A stretch of DNA of 64,000 bases from JAUZOB01 sp963692465 (GTDB lineage: Bacteria; Bacteroidota; Bacteroidia; Bacteroidales; Prolixibacteraceae): contig OY829943.1 in NCBI GenBank assembly GCA_963692465.1, positions 682,001-746,000 of the forward strand, given 5' to 3'. A program made the translations under genes and the position numbers. Under the pieces are notes generated by a model that saw nothing but the letters and a program-made list of their open reading frames with translations, made no database searches and was not told where the DNA came from. Positions 36,784 to 46,652 of the stretch are shown here, piece after piece; position 1 is the stretch's first letter, and every line of letters starts with the position of its first letter.

Positions 36784-38379
36784 CTATTTAGCAACATCCC
36801 ACCACATACGGGAAGTCATTTTATCTCCCCCTGACAGACGGGATACAGCTGCCTCATAATTGGTTGAGTTGACTGTTGACTCCGAAGTCGGATAAGTAAA
36901 ACGTCTCGGAATAGTTCCGTTCGTTACGTTACCATAATAATTTACTGGAGTCAGTTTTGGGAAACCGGTTCTTCTCCAGTTTGACCAAGCCTCATACTCA
37001 TCCATAAAAGAAGCAATCCAATACTGGGTACCAATCTGCTCCAGCGCTGTTGCTGAACTATAAGGATTCCTGGACAAATAAGTATTCTGCTGAGCTGTAC
37101 TAACCCCAGGATTCGCTCCGGTCTGAGCCAATTGATCCATTGCTGCTTTTACTCCGTTATTATAATAGGTTTGTACATCTCCACTCACCCAGCCTTTAAG
37201 GGCTGCCTCCGCCAATAACAATTGGTTTTGAGCATAAGTAAGCAGAAAGGTCGGTGCATTACACCTTGCAAAGGTATACCGGTTCACAATCGAATAGTTA
37301 TTGATACTACCCGGGTAGTTAGAAGCTTTAGATACATCTGTTGCTTTCCCAAGTTCATCAACCCCATTGGGCATTCCAACTTGTTTAACATAGGTTGTAT
37401 CACCATAATCATAGCCGGGAGACCCCCATGCAATATCAGGGTTTTTAGCAACCGTACCAAAATAAATTAATCGCGGATCCTGTGTGTTTTTCATCATGTC
37501 AACAAATGTCTTACTCAGTCTCGTTGCGTTCGCATCCTGATAAACAAGTACTTTACCATTTGCATTAGCCGCATCGTTCGTTGTTGCATCATGTTGAATA
37601 ATTGCATTCTCACTATTGCTCGAAATTAAACCTCCCTGAACAGCTTTTGCAACCCATTTCTGTGCGGTTGTAGCATCAACATTGGATATTCTCATAGCCA
37701 ATCTCAACATCTCGGAATAAGCCAGTTTTTTCCAGGAAGCTACATCTCCGGCATAAACCAAATCAGCACTCCCCAAGGTATTGGTTGCATTGGCATCCAA
37801 TGCCTGTGCGGCTTCATCCAACTCTTTAAACAGATCGTTGTATATATCCTGCTGTTTGTCATACTTAGGATATCGAAGTCCCGAAATATAGCCATATCCA
37901 GCCTCTGTATAAGGAACATCACCATATAAATCAGTCATTCGCTGAAAAGTGATAACTTTCAGAATACGGGCAATGTTATACGCATTCACATTGGTTGCAT
38001 CGCCTTTATAACGATTTAAAACTTCCAGTACATTCGTTACGGCATTCGGATATTCCCGATCCCAGAATGCAGAACTGTAACCTGCATTAAAAGTGTATTT
38101 ATCTCCACACCAGTAATCTTGTGTTGAGGACAAATGTTGGATCATAGTACTGCAATAGATCAGACTATTACGCCACCCTTCCCAGTCAGTTCCAGCCGTA
38201 TATACTTCTGTAGCTGTAAGCAACAGTTTATAATCCATACTACTTTTCGTAATATGATTCGGGTCGGTATTAATTGATTCAAATGCGTTCTGACATCCAG
38301 ATACAGACAGTATCATAAGTCCCGCAAGAACACCTTGATATATTTTATTTTTTATCATAGCTCCATTTATTAAGATCAT
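36784..38379 (-). CDS. SusD-like outer membrane lipoprotein (second locus)
   Basis: The 531-residue lipoprotein of the SusD-like type has lipobox SVSGC. The mature start QNAFESINTDPNHITKSSMD and the middle YGDVPYTEAGYGYISGLRYP are typical of the SusD-like group that pairs with shorter SusC sets. The ATG at 38379 overlaps the susC stop as TAATG, suggesting translational coupling. A second ATG at 38358 (MIKNKIYQGVLAGLMILSVS) gives a cleaner signal peptide. Partner of the SusC upstream in binding and import of an unknown glycan or peptide. Confidence 0.9.
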   Translation of the reverse strand: MILINGAMIKNKIYQGVLAGLMILSVSGCQNAFESINTDPNHITKSSMDYKLLLTATEVYTAGTDWEGWRNSLIYCSTMIQHLSSTQDYWCGDKYTFNAGYSSAFWDREYPNAVTNVLEVLNRYKGDATNVNAYNIARILKVITFQRMTDLYGDVPYTEAGYGYISGLRYPKYDKQQDIYNDLFKELDEAAQALDANATNTLGSADLVYAGDVASWKKLAYSEMLRLAMRISNVDATTAQKWVAKAVQGGLISSNSENAIIQHDATTNDAANANGKVLVYQDANATRLSKTFVDMMKNTQDPRLIYFGTVAKNPDIAWGSPGYDYGDTTYVKQVGMPNGVDELGKATDVSKASNYPGSINNYSIVNRYTFARCNAPTFLLTYAQNQLLLAEAALKGWVSGDVQTYYNNGVKAAMDQLAQTGANPGVSTAQQNTYLSRNPYSSATALEQIGTQYWIASFMDEYEAWSNWRRTGFPKLTPVNYYGNVTNGTIPRRFTYPTSESTVNSTNYEAAVSRLSGGDKMTSRMWWDVAK

Positions 38380-41300
38380 TAAAACTTCACATTAAGATTA
38401 AACCCATACGTTCTGGTGGCCGGATAACCATTCGATTCCAGTCCCTGTCCATTTAAACTGTTATAAGCCGATTCCGGATCAATATTCGGAGTATGTTTCA
38501 GCAGTGTTGCCAAATTACGGGCAACCAGTGATATTTGAAGTGATTTAATCCTATTATTAAACAATGATCCAGGCATTGTATATCCCAATGAGAGTTGTCT
38601 TAATTTTATAAAACTTGCATTGTATACAAATTCCTCAGCAATATTATTCGATGAAGCAAGTGCTTTCCAGTAAGTTTCAGCATTGACGGATGTTGTATTC
38701 GTACTTCCGCTTTCTGTCACCCCAGGACCGACATAACCACCTTCTCTTCCCTGAAGAGTTGTTTTTTGTAATCCATCAGTGTATAAATTCAGGTTTGTTC
38801 CCGAATACAGTTTTGCTCCAAATTTAAAGTCAAACAAACAGGATAAAGAGAAATTTTTGTAACGCAACTCATTACTGAAACCTCCGGTTGTTTTGTAAAC
38901 TCCCGATCCCAGTGGAACAACCGTAGAACTTTTCTCCGGATATCCGTTAGCATCGTAAACAATATTACCCTTAGCATCTCTTTTATAGGCATATCCCATA
39001 ATCTGACCATAAGACATTCCGACAATATTGCTAATATTAACACCATCCCCGTTTCTTGGAACAGCACCTTCAATACCCAATGATTTTACGCCGTCACCCA
39101 AATAAAGAACCTTGCTGTTATTAAAAGCGATATTAAACGATGCATCCCACTTCCAATCGCTGTTCAAGATGGGCGTTCCGGTAATTAATGCCTCTAACCC
39201 ACGGTTTCTGATCTTTCCAACATTCAGAATTGAAGCATTATATCCCGATGCATTGCTATTCGTAATCGTTGCAATATCTTCACTTGTTTTTTTATTATAA
39301 ACAGCCGCATCAAAACCAACACGATTATTCAAAAACTGCATACTTAACCCTATTTCCTGTTCCCTGATTTCAAGCGGTTTCAAATTTTGATTCGGAACGG
39401 TTGAATTTACAACATAGCCAACCGACTGTCCATCTATTGTATAAGTTCTTATTCCATAGTTCAGGTTGTTCTGGTAAGGAGTTGTTCCTGCAGATGACTC
39501 AGCATAAGACAACCTTAATTTCCCAAATGAAATCCAGGAAGGCATGTTTAATGCATCGCTAAATACAAAACTAGAAGTAACTGAAGGATAGAAATAATGG
39601 TTAGTATCTTTGCTCAATGTTGAAAACCAGTCATTTCGTGCAGTAAAATTCAGAAACAGGTATTTCTTATATCCAAAATCGGCTGAACCAAAGAACGAGT
39701 TAACCCGAAGATGGCTATACGACTGAGTATAGGGTCTGTTTGCAATGTTATTAGCAGTATACAAATACGGAATGATAAAAGGACTGGCTGTTCCATCCAA
39801 TCCATAAGACTTATCAATGTTATCCTGATAGTTGCCACCAACCATCGCATTGACATTAAAGTCTTCATTCAAATCTTTGTTGGCTCCAACCATGAAATTT
39901 GCATCCAGCTCATGGTAATTTCGTTCGTATTCAGATAACTCTCCGCCGTTAGTATAAGCGGTTCCTGTTGGAGTTACTTTTCTGTAATCAAAGGTATAAC
40001 CATCTCTTGAAACCTGCCCCTGTGCATATAACCAGTCCGTAATATTATATTTCAAGGTAGCAGCAGCCGTCAAACGATTCCGATCAGTTGAATTCTGATG
40101 TTTGTAGACCAGAAAATACGGGTTATTAAAATACTGATTATTCCCCGGAGTCATTTCAATTCCATTTGCATTAACCTGAGGTTTCAACCACCTTACATCA
40201 AAGGAATTGGCCAGATACATCAATGAAGCATTTACATTGGTCGATCCGTCAGAAAGCAAGGCCCGGTTTTTAACTGTTTCAAAAATATAATTAGCGGTAA
40301 CCGTTAATGAAAGCTTGGGGGTGATGTTGTACACCGTATTCATATTAAATCCCTGCTGCTTCAGATTGGAATTCGGAATGTTTGATTTATTGTATAAATC
40401 CGAAAGTCCGAAACGATAAACGATATTATCATTTCCACCACTAATTGCTATTGACGATTGATTATTAATTCCTGTTTCATAGAAATTCTTCCAGTTATTT
40501 GCTGAATTGGAATATTTATAAGTGTTTCCTAAGAAATTGACAGCATCCGAACCATCCATCCTGGCACCCCAACTCGATGCAGCAGTATTATATGCTGCAG
40601 TAGCAGTCGTTGGTTTTGCCCCCTGAGTTCCCTGACCATATACTTTCTGAAAATCACGATAATCAATTACAGAACTAAATGTCAAATTGTTATTAAATTC
40701 AACACTCATTGTTTTGCTCTTTTGTCCTGATTTAGTCGTAATAAGAATTGCTCCGTTACCTCCACGATAACCATACAAGGCTGAGGCTGCGGCACCCTTC
40801 AGAACCTGAATGCTTGCAATATCATCCGGATCAATATTCGAAAGTCCGTCTCCAAGATCCATTCCACCCCATTGTCCGGCACTTCCCTGATTCGTATTAT
40901 CAAACGGAACACCATCAACAACATAAAGCGGTTGATTTTTTCCAGTTAAAGATGCATTTCCCCGGATAACTACACGACTACTTCCTGTAGCTCCGGTTGC
41001 ATTATTGGCAACACTAACTCCGGCTACTTTACCGGTTAACGCATTTCCCAAATTCACGTCGCGGGACTGAACAAAGTCACTTCCTTTAACTTCTGTTGTG
41101 GAATAACCTAAAGAACGAGCCTGTTTCTTAATACCCAAGGCTGTAACAACTACTTCGTTAATTCCCTGGCTTGCATCCTTCAACACAACATCAAGCTTGT
41201 CCTGTCCACCAATGTTTACAATTGTCGGCTCCATCCCAATGAAAGAGAACACCAGGTGTTTAGCTTCAGAAGGCAGTTTCAGTGAATAATTTCCATTCAC

Positions 41301-41885
41301 ATCCGTAACCGCTCCCATAGTCGTTCCTTTAACCGATACAGAAACGCCCGGAATCGGTTCACCTTTTTCGTTGGTTACCGTTCCTTTAACTGTTTTCTGT
41401 TGAGCGGCAGGAGCACTCCATGCAACACTTTTCTCCTTACTATAAGCAACTTCGTTACGAAGAGCCGCTGCTTTTACCGCAATCATCGCTTGTTTCTTCG
41501 TCATTGGCTGAGACTTCCCTCTTGACAACACAATCTGCCGGTCAATAACGGTATACGAGATTCCGGTTCCCGAGAAAAGCTTTTCAAGAATCGTATTGAT
41601 ATTCCGACCTGTTACATTTACATTAACAAGCCGATCAACATCCACCATTTTGCTATTAAACAAAAAGTGAAATTCGGACTGTGCTTCGATAGTCCTAAGT
41701 ACCTGTTTTAATGCAACCTGCTCCATTTTAAGATTAAATTTTGTATTCTGGGCGTAGGTGCTTAATGCAAAGGTCTGCATCGTCGTGATAATCAATGCAA
41801 GAATAGTTAGCCGCATAGTTAAGAAAAACTTTGACTTCCGGGTACCCTGATACCAGGAAACCGATTGATTAATAAATTTTTTCAT
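38379..41885 (-). CDS. SusC/RagA TonB-linked outer membrane transporter with STN domain (second locus)
   Basis: The 1168-residue protein starts with a long basic signal region (MKKFINQSVSWYQGTRKSKF) and a hydrophobic core ending ALSTYAQ. An STN domain follows (FNLKMEQVALKQVLRTIEAQ), then a CarboxypepD_reg domain (VKGTVTNEKGEPIPGVSVSV), a TonB-box-like INEVVVTALG, a plug (VVIRGNASLTGKNQPLYVVD) and a barrel ending TYGFNLNVKF. The STN domain indicates signalling to the FecR protein encoded upstream. No degradative enzyme gene is adjacent, so the substrate cannot be guessed. Confidence 0.95.
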   Translation of the reverse strand: MKKFINQSVSWYQGTRKSKFFLTMRLTILALIITTMQTFALSTYAQNTKFNLKMEQVALKQVLRTIEAQSEFHFLFNSKMVDVDRLVNVNVTGRNINTILEKLFSGTGISYTVIDRQIVLSRGKSQPMTKKQAMIAVKAAALRNEVAYSKEKSVAWSAPAAQQKTVKGTVTNEKGEPIPGVSVSVKGTTMGAVTDVNGNYSLKLPSEAKHLVFSFIGMEPTIVNIGGQDKLDVVLKDASQGINEVVVTALGIKKQARSLGYSTTEVKGSDFVQSRDVNLGNALTGKVAGVSVANNATGATGSSRVVIRGNASLTGKNQPLYVVDGVPFDNTNQGSAGQWGGMDLGDGLSNIDPDDIASIQVLKGAAASALYGYRGGNGAILITTKSGQKSKTMSVEFNNNLTFSSVIDYRDFQKVYGQGTQGAKPTTATAAYNTAASSWGARMDGSDAVNFLGNTYKYSNSANNWKNFYETGINNQSSIAISGGNDNIVYRFGLSDLYNKSNIPNSNLKQQGFNMNTVYNITPKLSLTVTANYIFETVKNRALLSDGSTNVNASLMYLANSFDVRWLKPQVNANGIEMTPGNNQYFNNPYFLVYKHQNSTDRNRLTAAATLKYNITDWLYAQGQVSRDGYTFDYRKVTPTGTAYTNGGELSEYERNYHELDANFMVGANKDLNEDFNVNAMVGGNYQDNIDKSYGLDGTASPFIIPYLYTANNIANRPYTQSYSHLRVNSFFGSADFGYKKYLFLNFTARNDWFSTLSKDTNHYFYPSVTSSFVFSDALNMPSWISFGKLRLSYAESSAGTTPYQNNLNYGIRTYTIDGQSVGYVVNSTVPNQNLKPLEIREQEIGLSMQFLNNRVGFDAAVYNKKTSEDIATITNSNASGYNASILNVGKIRNRGLEALITGTPILNSDWKWDASFNIAFNNSKVLYLGDGVKSLGIEGAVPRNGDGVNISNIVGMSYGQIMGYAYKRDAKGNIVYDANGYPEKSSTVVPLGSGVYKTTGGFSNELRYKNFSLSCLFDFKFGAKLYSGTNLNLYTDGLQKTTLQGREGGYVGPGVTESGSTNTTSVNAETYWKALASSNNIAEEFVYNASFIKLRQLSLGYTMPGSLFNNRIKSLQISLVARNLATLLKHTPNIDPESAYNSLNGQGLESNGYPATRTYGFNLNVKF

Positions 41886-42021
41886 AAATTTGACTGAGTT
41901 TTAATTAATACTTTTTGCTATTTCTTTTTGGCGAAAGAAATAGTGTTCACAAAAAAGGAAGGGGATATTCATTTATCTCCTTTCTGTTTTTCATAGGCGC
42001 TTAATTTTTAATCATTTCATT

Positions 42022-43056
42022 TCATTTTTTCATCAATATAATTCGCTCTTTACTCGAAGCCTGTCCTTTCTGAACCCGTCCCGGAATAATCCGATAATCA
42101 ATCGGGGCGGAAAGCTTCAATAAATCAAGAATCTGTTCGAGTGATTCATTCTGAAAAGTGGCCGTATAGACATACGTATTAATTTCAGGATCTCTTATTT
42201 CGATATTCACATTAAACCAGTGATTCAACTTATTGACAACTTCATCCATCGAATCCTCTTCAAAGATCAAACGTCCGTCAATCCAGGAGGAATACTTATT
42301 GGTATTTACGCTTGTAATGGTTATTTTGGTTTCTTTTTTGTCAAACAGAGCAATCTGACCCGGAGTCATCTCGGCAATCTTCTTTTCTTTCCGCAAGGTC
42401 TCGTTCAGCAAATTCACCTTGCCCGATTCCAACACCACCGAATTCCGGGGATCATCTTTATAATTGATAATATTAAAACGTGTTCCGACAGCCTGTACAC
42501 TAATCTTACCCAGATTAACAATAAACGGATGCAGCTTGTCTTTGGCCACATCAAAAAAAGCTTCACCTACAACTTTGACTTTGCGAAACTTTGACACAAA
42601 AGCAGAAGGATAAGTAATTTCGGTATTTGAATTAAGCCAGACCGTTGTTCCATCCGGCAATCGGAGCGTAGATTTTACTCCTGGAGGGGTTTTAATCGTT
42701 TGCCATGTTACAGCTAAAAGGTTTGCCTTTTTAGAAAAAGGCTCCATATAATTCCAAATAGCAAAGAAAAGTATCGGAAGAATCAGTACCGCTGCTATTC
42801 GCTGCCAGTAAAAGAAAAAGCTATGATGTTGCTCAATCCGGCCATTTACTTTATTCAGTGCCTTCTCGGCATCGTATAGTTTCATCTCATTCAGAAGATC
42901 AATCGACTCGCTAAGGCGCTTTGCCTGTCGGTAAATCCGAAGATTTCCTTCCGATACATCTCTCCAAGCCTCCACTTCACGGACTTTTTCCGCATCCAGA
43001 CGACCGGCAAAATAGTCACTTAAGAAAAGTTCCATGTCTTCCGAGTTGATTTCCAT
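42022..43056 (-). CDS. FecR-family anti-sigma factor (second locus)
   Basis: The 344-residue protein has an N-terminal cytoplasmic region, a membrane helix near residues 82-101 (WQRIAAVLILPILFFAIWNY), a periplasmic FecR domain (PPGVKSTLRLPDGTTVWLNS, VKVVGEAFFDVAKDKLHPFI) and a DUF4974-type end (VVNKLNHWFNVNIEIRDPEI). It should restrain the adjacent ECF sigma factor and receive the signal from the SusC STN domain. It lies 163 bases after the sigma gene and 136 bases before susC; neither gap holds a gene. Confidence 0.93.
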   Translation of the reverse strand: MEINSEDMELFLSDYFAGRLDAEKVREVEAWRDVSEGNLRIYRQAKRLSESIDLLNEMKLYDAEKALNKVNGRIEQHHSFFFYWQRIAAVLILPILFFAIWNYMEPFSKKANLLAVTWQTIKTPPGVKSTLRLPDGTTVWLNSNTEITYPSAFVSKFRKVKVVGEAFFDVAKDKLHPFIVNLGKISVQAVGTRFNIINYKDDPRNSVVLESGKVNLLNETLRKEKKIAEMTPGQIALFDKKETKITITSVNTNKYSSWIDGRLIFEEDSMDEVVNKLNHWFNVNIEIRDPEINTYVYTATFQNESLEQILDLLKLSAPIDYRIIPGRVQKGQASSKERIILMKK

Positions 43057-43219
43057 CCTTATTATTGATTTACTTCGTTTAGTCTTTTATCAGAGAAAAG
43101 ACTACAATCTTTCCGCTTCATGAATAAGACGTTTTACCGACTCAGAACACATAGTGAAAAACCAAAAAAGTTAAAAGAAAACCAAAAAAAGTTAAAAACG
43201 GGATTCAGACACTGGGAAA

Positions 43220-43786
43220 CTAACGAAAAATCCAGAAAAGAAGAATAGAAGGGAAATAGTCGGATAAATCAATTCGTAACTGACGTAAAGCATTACTAAT
43301 CTGTACCTCAACCGTTCGCCGGGAAATATTAAAATATTCTGCAATAGCTTCATTGCTTTTTCCTCTAAACCGACTCAAAATAAATATTTCACGCGTACGG
43401 TGAGGTAATTTTTTTAAAGAATCGGTAATCAGTTGTTTCAGCTCAAACTCGGCAACATTCCAGACACTCCCATCTTCCGAAGAATCGGTTTCAGCCAATA
43501 CCTTCAGGGAATATTCTTTTTGGGTCTTCTCATGCCTCAAATGATCAACCGCCCGATTTTTTACCCCTTGAAATAAATAAGATTTTAATGAAGAATTCAC
43601 GTCCAACCCGTCCGAACCGAGCCACAAACGGACAAAGAAATCCTGAACCAAGTCCTCTGCAACATCCCGATCCTTCACATAGCGGTTTGCAAACGCACAG
43701 AGTCCCGAATAATAATAATTAAAGATAAAGCCAAAAACGACCTTATCTTTTTCTTTAAATCCGGCAATCAGGTATTCTTCTTCCAT
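43220..43786 (-). CDS. ECF-type RNA polymerase sigma factor (second locus)
   Basis: The protein has 188 residues from the ATG at 43786 (MEEEYLIAGFKEKDKVVFGF). An upstream in-frame TTG at 43807 overlaps a promoter box and is rejected. Region 2 is DVAEDLVQDFFVRLWLGSDG with SLKSYLFQGVKNRAVDHLRH, and region 4 is KLPHRTREIFILSRFRGKSN with NISRRTVEVQISNALRQLRI. It starts the second SusCD regulatory cascade. The C-terminus ends in a short aromatic stretch (FPSILLFWIFR). Confidence 0.92.
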   Translation of the reverse strand: MEEEYLIAGFKEKDKVVFGFIFNYYYSGLCAFANRYVKDRDVAEDLVQDFFVRLWLGSDGLDVNSSLKSYLFQGVKNRAVDHLRHEKTQKEYSLKVLAETDSSEDGSVWNVAEFELKQLITDSLKKLPHRTREIFILSRFRGKSNEAIAEYFNISRRTVEVQISNALRQLRIDLSDYFPSILLFWIFR

Positions 43787-43804
43787 TTCAGCATTTAAAG
43801 TTAT

Positions 43805-43812
43805 CAAATTTA
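43805..43812 (-). promoter_or_regulatory. -7 box of the second sigma gene
   Basis: On the minus strand the bases are TAAATTTG, matching TAnnTTTG, 18 bases upstream of the ATG at 43786. No well-spaced -33 TTG is seen. Confidence 0.4.
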
Positions 43813-44034
43813 ACGTTTTTTCAATTACTTTAGGGAGGCGGTTGAAGAAATTCGGGAAGCCTGCACCTCTTTTATATCCAGAGTCTAAGTGTCATTCACT
43901 TTATAAGGGCTTACATCCGGACGCAATTCACATATTTTGAGACATTCTCAGACAAATACACTTCCTGAAAAGCAGTAATATCATAAGAAACAGTTAGGTC
44001 ATTGATACCGGAAATAATAAATTACGTTTATTTC

Positions 44035-44107
44035 ACCCTTTACTTACGGTTCAACTACCATTTGGGTAAACAAAGGGTAAGCGAAGGGTAAGTAAAGGGT
44101 AAGTAAC
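44035..44107. repeat. Four 11-bp tandem repeats with an inverted copy
   Basis: GGGTAAACAAA, GGGTAAGCGAA, GGGTAAGTAAA and GGGTAAGTAAC lie head to tail at 44064-44107, each exactly 11 bp. Upstream, ACCCTTTACTTAC at 44035-44047 is the exact reverse complement of 44088-44100, so the array can also fold. It sits in the 346-base gap between the second sigma gene and pgl, 25 bases from the pgl stop. I see nothing else in that gap besides the sigma -7 box. Confidence 0.85.
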
Positions 44108-44132
44108 ATAGCGTGCAGAGATGATAATGAAA

Positions 44133-44858
44133 TTAGGATAATAGCAATGCAGCATCCCGGTCCAGAAACCAATAGAGGCGACCATGAACCGGATTGATAT
44201 AGGCAGCCGGATAGTCCGATGCATCAGGTAAATGATCGATGATGGCTTTCACTTTTTCTGCTTTATTGAGGCCACCAACCAAAAACACAACCCGTCGTGC
44301 CGCATTAATGACCTTCCCGGTCAGCGTAACCCTTTTTTGTCCGCTCTGCGGATGAATAGCCACCGCACAGCATTCGTCACTGGCTATAAGCTCCAATTGA
44401 TCCGGGAATATAGAGGCAGTATGTCCATCCTCTCCCATCCCAAGAATGATCAAATCAAAAACAGGAACCTCTTCCTCCTTATCCAGCTGGGACAACAGCT
44501 CCGAACGATAGCGAATTACCTCCTTCTCCGGAATTGCCTCACCATGAATTCGATGAATGTTCCCTTCCGGAATATCAATCTGATCAAGCAATAACTTCTT
44601 CACCCATTTATAATTACTCTCATCATCATCCGGCGCGACGCAACGTTCGTCACCCCACCAAAGATGAATGTTGTGCCATTTCAATTGCTTCCGGTATTGA
44701 ACCGATAGCAGATCAAAAAACAATTTCGGGGTCGATCCACCCGACAAAGCAATATGAAACGGAATATTTCCGGCTTCATCGCTCCACTTCCCCAGTTGCA
44801 CGGCAAGGTTCTGTGCAAGAGAAAACGAATCGTCAGCAATATAAAGTGTTGGAGACAT
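44133..44858 (-). CDS. pgl: 6-phosphogluconolactonase
   Basis: The 241-residue cytoplasmic protein hydrolyses 6-phosphogluconolactone in the oxidative pentose phosphate pathway. DevB-type motifs are present: HIALSGGSTPKLFFDLL near residue 36, HLWWGDERCVAPDDDESNYK, and LGMGEDGHTASIFP with the catalytic-site His. It lies 57 bases after zwf and is probably cotranscribed with it. Confidence 0.95.
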   Translation of the reverse strand: MSPTLYIADDSFSLAQNLAVQLGKWSDEAGNIPFHIALSGGSTPKLFFDLLSVQYRKQLKWHNIHLWWGDERCVAPDDDESNYKWVKKLLLDQIDIPEGNIHRIHGEAIPEKEVIRYRSELLSQLDKEEEVPVFDLIILGMGEDGHTASIFPDQLELIASDECCAVAIHPQSGQKRVTLTGKVINAARRVVFLVGGLNKAEKVKAIIDHLPDASDYPAAYINPVHGRLYWFLDRDAALLLS

Positions 44859-44915
44859 CAGAATCTAATTAGAAAACAGAATTTATAAATCAAGTGTCCG
44901 AGTCGCCGGACTTAC

Positions 44916-46418
44916 TCAAAGTTCACAATAATTTTCATTGGAGCAAAGATTCTTACAGGGAAAACGCCAGTCATAATCCTCAACCATCTTCTGTGCCGGT
45001 TCCGGTCCCCACGTACCCGCAGGATAACCATATATCGGAATCGTCGGATCATTCTCCCATGCATTCAGAATAGGCTGAACAAAACTCCAGGCCATTTCAA
45101 CCGCATCGCCGCGTGCATAAAGCGTTGCATCCCCCTGCATACAATCGAGCAAAAGTCGCTCGTAAGCAGTCGGCAACCGATCGTGCGACAAATCACTGTA
45201 ATGGAAATCCATTCCTACGTTTTGCACGTTAAACCCCGCGCCGGGAACTTTCGTCCCAAAACGCATCATGATTCCCTCGTCGGGTTGAATCCGAACAACC
45301 AGCATATTTTCCGCCCCCGTGATTCCTTTGTTCTGATGGAACAAATGATGAGGCGGCGATTTAAACCGAATGACAATTTCCGTAACATTGGTCGGAAGCC
45401 GCTTGCCCGAACGGATGTAAAAAGGAACTCCTCCCCACCGCCAGTTGTCAATAAAAAACTTCATCGCAACAAATGTCTCGGTTCGTGAATCGGGAGCAAC
45501 TCCTTCTTCTTGCCGATAACCCTTTATCTTTTCGCCCCGAATCATCGACTCCATATATTGTCCCCGGAAAACCCGGTTTTTAATCTCTTTCTCAGGAACC
45601 GGAGTTAACGATCGGAATATCTTTAACATCTCATCACGAGTCGAGTCAGCATCAATCGTTACAGGAGGTTCCATTGCCGTCAGAGCCAAAAGCTGCAACA
45701 GATGATTCTGAACCATATCACGCATCGCTCCGGCTTTATCATAATAGCCACCCCGCTTTTCAACACCAATATTTTCAGCCGCAGAGATCTCTACATGATG
45801 AATATAGTTTCGATTCCATATCGGCTCAAAAAAGGCATTTGAGAAACGAGTCACTAATAAATTCTGAACGGTTTCTTTCCCCAGATAATGATCAATGCGA
45901 TATAATTGGTCCTCCTGAAAATATTTCAACAAATCACGGTTTAGCATCCGGGCACTCTCCAGGTCCGTTCCAAAGGGTTTTTCAATAATAAGGTGGCGGT
46001 AACCGTGCAAAGAACGATTTAATCCGACAGATGCAAGATTCTCGGGAATCACGCTGTAAAGTACCGGAGGGGTTGACAGGTAAAAGATATAATTATCATT
46101 GATATTCAATTCGGAACGTAATGATTCCAGCCGTTCTTTTAACGTTCCGTAATCCTCCCGATTGAAAGTATCAATAGCTTGATAATACAATACTTCTTTA
46201 AACGATTCAGTAAAATCTTCGGTCTTCGGAAGGAACTCACTGACATTATCCCGGAAAGCATCATCCGAAAGAGGAGTACGGCTAACCCCTAATACAGCAA
46301 ATTGTTCAGGAAGAAGCTTTTGTTTAAAAAGGTCATATAATGCAGGTATCAGTTTCCTTTTGGTCAGATCGCCCGAAGCGCCAAAAATTACCAGCACCAG
46401 TGATTTTGTTCTTTTCAT
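44916..46418 (-). CDS. zwf: Glucose-6-phosphate 1-dehydrogenase
   Basis: The 500-residue enzyme oxidises glucose 6-phosphate to 6-phosphogluconolactone with NADP or NAD. The nucleotide-binding start VIFGASGDLTKRKLIPALYD and the active-site signature RIDHYLGKETVQNLL are intact, as is HLIIEKPFGTDLESA. The length is normal. It is transcribed away from the dihydroorotate dehydrogenase-like gene. The gnd gene that commonly precedes zwf in Bacteroides is not in this window. Confidence 0.97.
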   Translation of the reverse strand: MKRTKSLVLVIFGASGDLTKRKLIPALYDLFKQKLLPEQFAVLGVSRTPLSDDAFRDNVSEFLPKTEDFTESFKEVLYYQAIDTFNREDYGTLKERLESLRSELNINDNYIFYLSTPPVLYSVIPENLASVGLNRSLHGYRHLIIEKPFGTDLESARMLNRDLLKYFQEDQLYRIDHYLGKETVQNLLVTRFSNAFFEPIWNRNYIHHVEISAAENIGVEKRGGYYDKAGAMRDMVQNHLLQLLALTAMEPPVTIDADSTRDEMLKIFRSLTPVPEKEIKNRVFRGQYMESMIRGEKIKGYRQEEGVAPDSRTETFVAMKFFIDNWRWGGVPFYIRSGKRLPTNVTEIVIRFKSPPHHLFHQNKGITGAENMLVVRIQPDEGIMMRFGTKVPGAGFNVQNVGMDFHYSDLSHDRLPTAYERLLLDCMQGDATLYARGDAVEMAWSFVQPILNAWENDPTIPIYGYPAGTWGPEPAQKMVEDYDWRFPCKNLCSNENYCEL

Positions 46419-46652
46419 TTCAGTTATTTTTCATGCTTTAATTTACTATAACACATTGGAACTCTCTTTTGTTGAACCGCCATCTTCATGAAGCCGGAAA
46501 AATCAATTTACAAAACCGATAAAGGGTTCATAAATATTATTTCGAACAAAATAATCTAAACTTAGGATAAAAAATTCCTTTTTTTTGAAACTTTTCCTTA
46601 CCTTTTATGATAATGATATATAACGATCTATTCATCTAAAAAAAGTAAGGAA

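Noticed and set aside
44064..44107. Short regular repeats considered as a CRISPR or plasmid-type iteron array
   Set aside because: Units are 11 bp with no spacers, there is no cas or rep gene nearby and no plasmid feature, so they are reported only as tandem repeats.
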